From an uncultured Coriobacteriaceae bacterium (GTDB lineage Bacteria > Actinomycetota > Coriobacteriia > Coriobacteriales > Atopobiaceae), in the NCBI GenBank assembly GCA_902793465.1, contig CADBDT010000015.1, forward strand, positions 17,948-81,947: DNA of 64,000 nt, in the 5' to 3' direction. Of the stretch, positions 61,741-64,000 are shown in pieces. The notes under the pieces were generated by a model. That model did not search any database and was not told where the DNA came from. It saw nothing but the letters and a program-made list of their open reading frames with translations. How positions within the stretch are numbered: the first letter of the stretch is position 1; each line of letters opens with the position of its first letter. Both the position numbers and the translations under genes were made by a program.

Positions 61741-63795
61741 ATGTCTTTTACGTACACCATCGACGGTGTGGAAGTGATTGCGGAGCCTTCCGACACCATT
61801 TTGACCTCTGCCACCAGGGCAGGCGTGGAAATACCCACCCTGTGCTTCGATGCGCGGACCGCCATCTACGGTGCGTGTGGAATCTGTCTCGTGGAGGTTG
61901 AGGGAGTTCCCAAGCTGCTGCGTGCCTGCTCGGCAAAGCCGCAGGAAGGCTACGTGGTAAGCACCAAGACCGAGCGCGTGGAGCGCGCTCGCAAAACGGC
62001 GCTCGAGCTTCTTTTGTCCGACCACACCGGCGATTGTCGCGGACCCTGCAAGCTCAACTGCCCGGCTATGACCGACTGCCAGAAGTACGTGGGAGAGATT
62101 CGCGAGAGGCGCTACGAGGACGCTGTGTCCACCATATACAACGCCTTCCCGTTCCCGGCTTCCATCGGTCGCGTGTGTCCGCATCCCTGCGAGGACGCAT
62201 GTCGTCGCAAGATGGTGGAGGAGCCAATTTCCATCGCGTTCCTCAAGGCGTTTGCCGCCGACAAGATTGAGGCGGACGGCACTCCCCACGTGGTGTCTTG
62301 CGAACCCGATACCGGCAAGCACGTTGCCATTGTGGGCGGAGGCCCAGCTGGCCTTACCGCCGCGTACTTCCTGCGCCGCTACGGCCATGCGGTTACCATC
62401 TACGATCAGCAACCAAAGATGGGTGGCATGCTGCGTTACGGCATTCCGGAGTACCGCTTGCCCAAGGCAGTGCTCGACCGGGAAATACAAATAATCGCAG
62501 ACGCTGGCGTACAGATGGTAAACGACGTGCGCCTGGGCAAAGACATCGACTTCGACGACCTGCGCGACAAGCACGACGCAGTGCTGCTGGCTCTGGGTGC
62601 ATGGACTTCCATGAACATGCGCGTGCCGGGCGAAGACCTGGATGGCGTGTACGGCGGCATAGACTTCCTGGAGCGCCTGGGCCTTGGCGAGCGCCCGAAA
62701 CTGGGCAAGCGTGTTGCCGTATGCGGAGGCGGAAACACCGCCATGGACTGCTGCCGAACCGCCGTGCGCCTTGGCGCAGAGGAGGTCTACGTGGTGTACA
62801 GGCGTACCCGCGCCGAGATGCCCGCTGCAGACATCGAGATAGAAGAGGCCGAGGAAGAGGGCGTAACCTTCAAGTTCCTTACCAACCCCATCGAGTTCTA
62901 CGGCGAGGATGGCCACGTTACGGGCATGAAGCTTCAAATAATGGAGCTGGGAGAGCCCGACGCTTCTGGTCGTCGCCGTCCCGTGCCCGTAGAGGGTGCT
63001 ACTGAGGACGTTGCCATAGACAACGTGCTTATGGCCATTGGCCAGCGGGCAAACTGCGAGGGCGTGTCTGACGAGCTGCTTACGCAGCGCGGCACCATCG
63101 CATGCGACGAGCTTACCTTCCGGACCGCGTTCGACAACGTGTTTGCTGCCGGCGACGTTACCAACCGCGGTGCCGGCATTGCCATCGAGGCAATTGCCGA
63201 GGCGCAGAAGGCGGCCCTGTGCATAAACAACTACCTCGAAGGCGACGAGGTCCGCGCAAAGATTCCGTACTTTGTCGAGCGTGAGGTTGGGCCAGAGGAA
63301 TTTGAGGATCGTCCCAAGCAAAAGCGCCAAAAGATGCCGGGTCTAACTCCAGAGGAGCGCCGTAACAACTTCGAGCCTGTCTACTTTGGCTTTACCGAGG
63401 AACAGGCGTTGCAGGAGGCGTCACGTTGTCTTGAGTGCGGATGTCACGACTACTACGACTGCCGTCTTATTCGCTTTGCCAACCAGTTTGACGTGCAGCC
63501 GCAGAAGTTTGCCGGACAGATGCACGACCGCGACGACGCTTCGGTTGTGCAGGAGGTTATTGTTCACGATCCCGACAAGTGCGTGCTGTGTGGCCTGTGC
63601 TATCGCATGTGCGACCAGGTTGTGGGCAAAACCTTCCTTGGCCTGTACAACCGCGGCTTCTCCACGGTAGTCAACCCCATGGTTCCCGACGAGGCCCGCA
63701 CGTTCTGTGCGAGCTGCCTCAAGTGCGTTGAGGCGTGCCCCACCGGTGCCATGCGCAGCTTCCCAGCAGTGGAGCGCGTTACCAAAATCGTATAG
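61741..63795 (+). CDS. GltD/NfnB-like NAD(P)H oxidoreductase with [2Fe-2S] and ferredoxin domains
   Basis: 684 residues. The N-terminal [2Fe-2S] domain (C-F-D-A..., Y-G-A-C-G-I-C), a His/Cys region with C-R-G-P-C-K-L-N-C-P, then a GltD-like unit: R-V-C-P-H-P-C-E-D-A-C, FAD site V-G-G-G-P-A-G-L-T-A-A, NAD(P) site C-G-G-G-N-T-A-M-D, V-Y-R-R-T-R-A-E-M-P, and A-A-G-D-V-T. The C-terminal ferredoxin holds C-V-L-C-G-L-C-Y-R-M-C and C-A-S-C-L-K-C-V-E-A-C-P. With the NuoE and NuoF partners this matches the Sporomusa-type Nfn (Stn) transhydrogenase plan. A formate- or hydrogenase-linked role is also possible. Start follows GGAAGGGGGAAGCAGATC. Confidence 0.9.
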   Translation: MSFTYTIDGVEVIAEPSDTILTSATRAGVEIPTLCFDARTAIYGACGICLVEVEGVPKLLRACSAKPQEGYVVSTKTERVERARKTALELLLSDHTGDCRGPCKLNCPAMTDCQKYVGEIRERRYEDAVSTIYNAFPFPASIGRVCPHPCEDACRRKMVEEPISIAFLKAFAADKIEADGTPHVVSCEPDTGKHVAIVGGGPAGLTAAYFLRRYGHAVTIYDQQPKMGGMLRYGIPEYRLPKAVLDREIQIIADAGVQMVNDVRLGKDIDFDDLRDKHDAVLLALGAWTSMNMRVPGEDLDGVYGGIDFLERLGLGERPKLGKRVAVCGGGNTAMDCCRTAVRLGAEEVYVVYRRTRAEMPAADIEIEEAEEEGVTFKFLTNPIEFYGEDGHVTGMKLQIMELGEPDASGRRRPVPVEGATEDVAIDNVLMAIGQRANCEGVSDELLTQRGTIACDELTFRTAFDNVFAAGDVTNRGAGIAIEAIAEAQKAALCINNYLEGDEVRAKIPYFVEREVGPEEFEDRPKQKRQKMPGLTPEERRNNFEPVYFGFTEEQALQEASRCLECGCHDYYDCRLIRFANQFDVQPQKFAGQMHDRDDASVVQEVIVHDPDKCVLCGLCYRMCDQVVGKTFLGLYNRGFSTVVNPMVPDEARTFCASCLKCVEACPTGAMRSFPAVERVTKIV

Positions 63796-63825
63796 CTGTA
63801 ACTGTCCGAAAAGGGGGTGGCGTTA

Positions 63826-64000
63826 GCCCGCCCCCGAGCAGAGGCCAGAACCGTTCGGTGCCATGGACAAGCGCCGTGCTCAAACAGTCCTCGCGAGGAC
63901 GGCACACGCGGTCGCTCCGCTCCTCGCGCGAGTTGGGTGCCCCTAACCTCTTTGGTTGCCCCTCGCTGCGGAGACTGCACACGCGGTCGCTCCGCTCCTC
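63826..64000. repeat. GCCATGGACAAGCGCCGTG-family repeat, cut by the right edge
   Basis: Contains GCCATGGACAAGCGCCGTG, CTCAAACAGTCCTCGCG, then two copies of CACACGCGGTCGCTCCGCTC (about 63902 and 63979) separated by GAGTTGGGTGCCCCTAACCT. Nearly identical to the repeat at 23738. It follows the operon stop by 31 bases and probably continues beyond the window. Confidence 0.8.

Noticed and set aside
17341..64000. The CCATGGACAAGCGCCGTG repeats as CRISPR-like or protein-coding units
   Set aside because: They are dispersed, not in a regular array with spacers, and the frame through them (for example R-E-D-C-L-S-T-A-L) is not open over the same length in all copies.

Overview
The window looks like chromosome of a strictly anaerobic, moderately GC-rich bacterium with a Gram-positive envelope, most likely class Coriobacteriia (Actinomycetota). 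This rests on gene content, not on an rRNA gene. The supporting genes are a rplM-rpsI-glmM block, a surface protein with ChW repeats, several Ala/Ser-rich lipoproteins, an anaerobic ribonucleotide reductase, a TM1266-type hydrogenase-system regulator, a flavin/Fe-S transhydrogenase-like operon, and ispE, veg and a YkuD transpeptidase.

Layout. Positions 1-7.1 kb are accessory: a partial lipoprotein acetolactate decarboxylase, a broken and an intact DUF4143 ATPase, a decayed hipBA module, an orphan AAA ATPase between insertion-sequence ends, and an IS1595-like remnant. 7.2-9.1 kb holds a flavoprotein/cyclophilin-like pair and a VOC protein. 9.3-17.2 kb is a minus-strand signalling block: two paralogous hybrid histidine kinases, a lone HPt protein and a REC-GGDEF-EAL protein, plausibly one phosphorelay ending in c-di-GMP hydrolysis. 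17.6-24.9 kb has an SdpRI-type pair with visible operators, NADH oxidase, a GNAT enzyme, a nine-repeat ChW/SGNH surface protein and a patatin-like lipase. 25.0-28.5 kb is housekeeping (L13, S9, GlmM). A complete IS4-type element (28540-30406) sits inside a palindromic repeat. 30.5-37.6 kb encodes a secreted metalloprotease, L31 with a long Ala/Lys tail, a trigger-factor-like protein, a zinc-ribbon membrane protein and a TlpA-CcdA thiol pair. 38.1-41.2 kb is an unusual amino-acid ABC transporter. 41.5-44.1 kb is a divergent Trm9-like methyltransferase/Elp3 pair, a candidate tRNA wobble-uridine pathway. 45.2-50.7 kb carries an SGNH-MazG fusion, the TM1266-like regulator and an anaerobic ribonucleotide reductase whose glycyl-radical domain is a separate gene with its own NrdR-like boxes. 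51-58.4 kb is mostly housekeeping (RNase PH, dITP pyrophosphatase, Veg, IspE, YkuD, tRNA-Pro, HisJ). 59.5-63.8 kb is a NuoE/NuoF/GltD-like electron-transfer operon resembling Sporomusa-type transhydrogenase.

The most unusual feature at the scale of the whole window is a set of very long, often perfect intergenic palindromes. They fall into at least four sequence families (GGGATACTCCC / GTACATCGCG; GCCATGGACAAGCGCCGTG; GAGCGAAGCGAGTGAGCG; CCACAAATAGGGGACAG). They occupy a large share of intergenic spaces, mostly at gene ends, sometimes nested in one another, once between divergent genes, once disrupting hipB and once hit by the IS4 element. The best candidates for undescribed biology are the Elp3/Trm9-like pair, the split NrdD with paired NrdR-like boxes, the SGNH-MazG fusion and the palindrome families.
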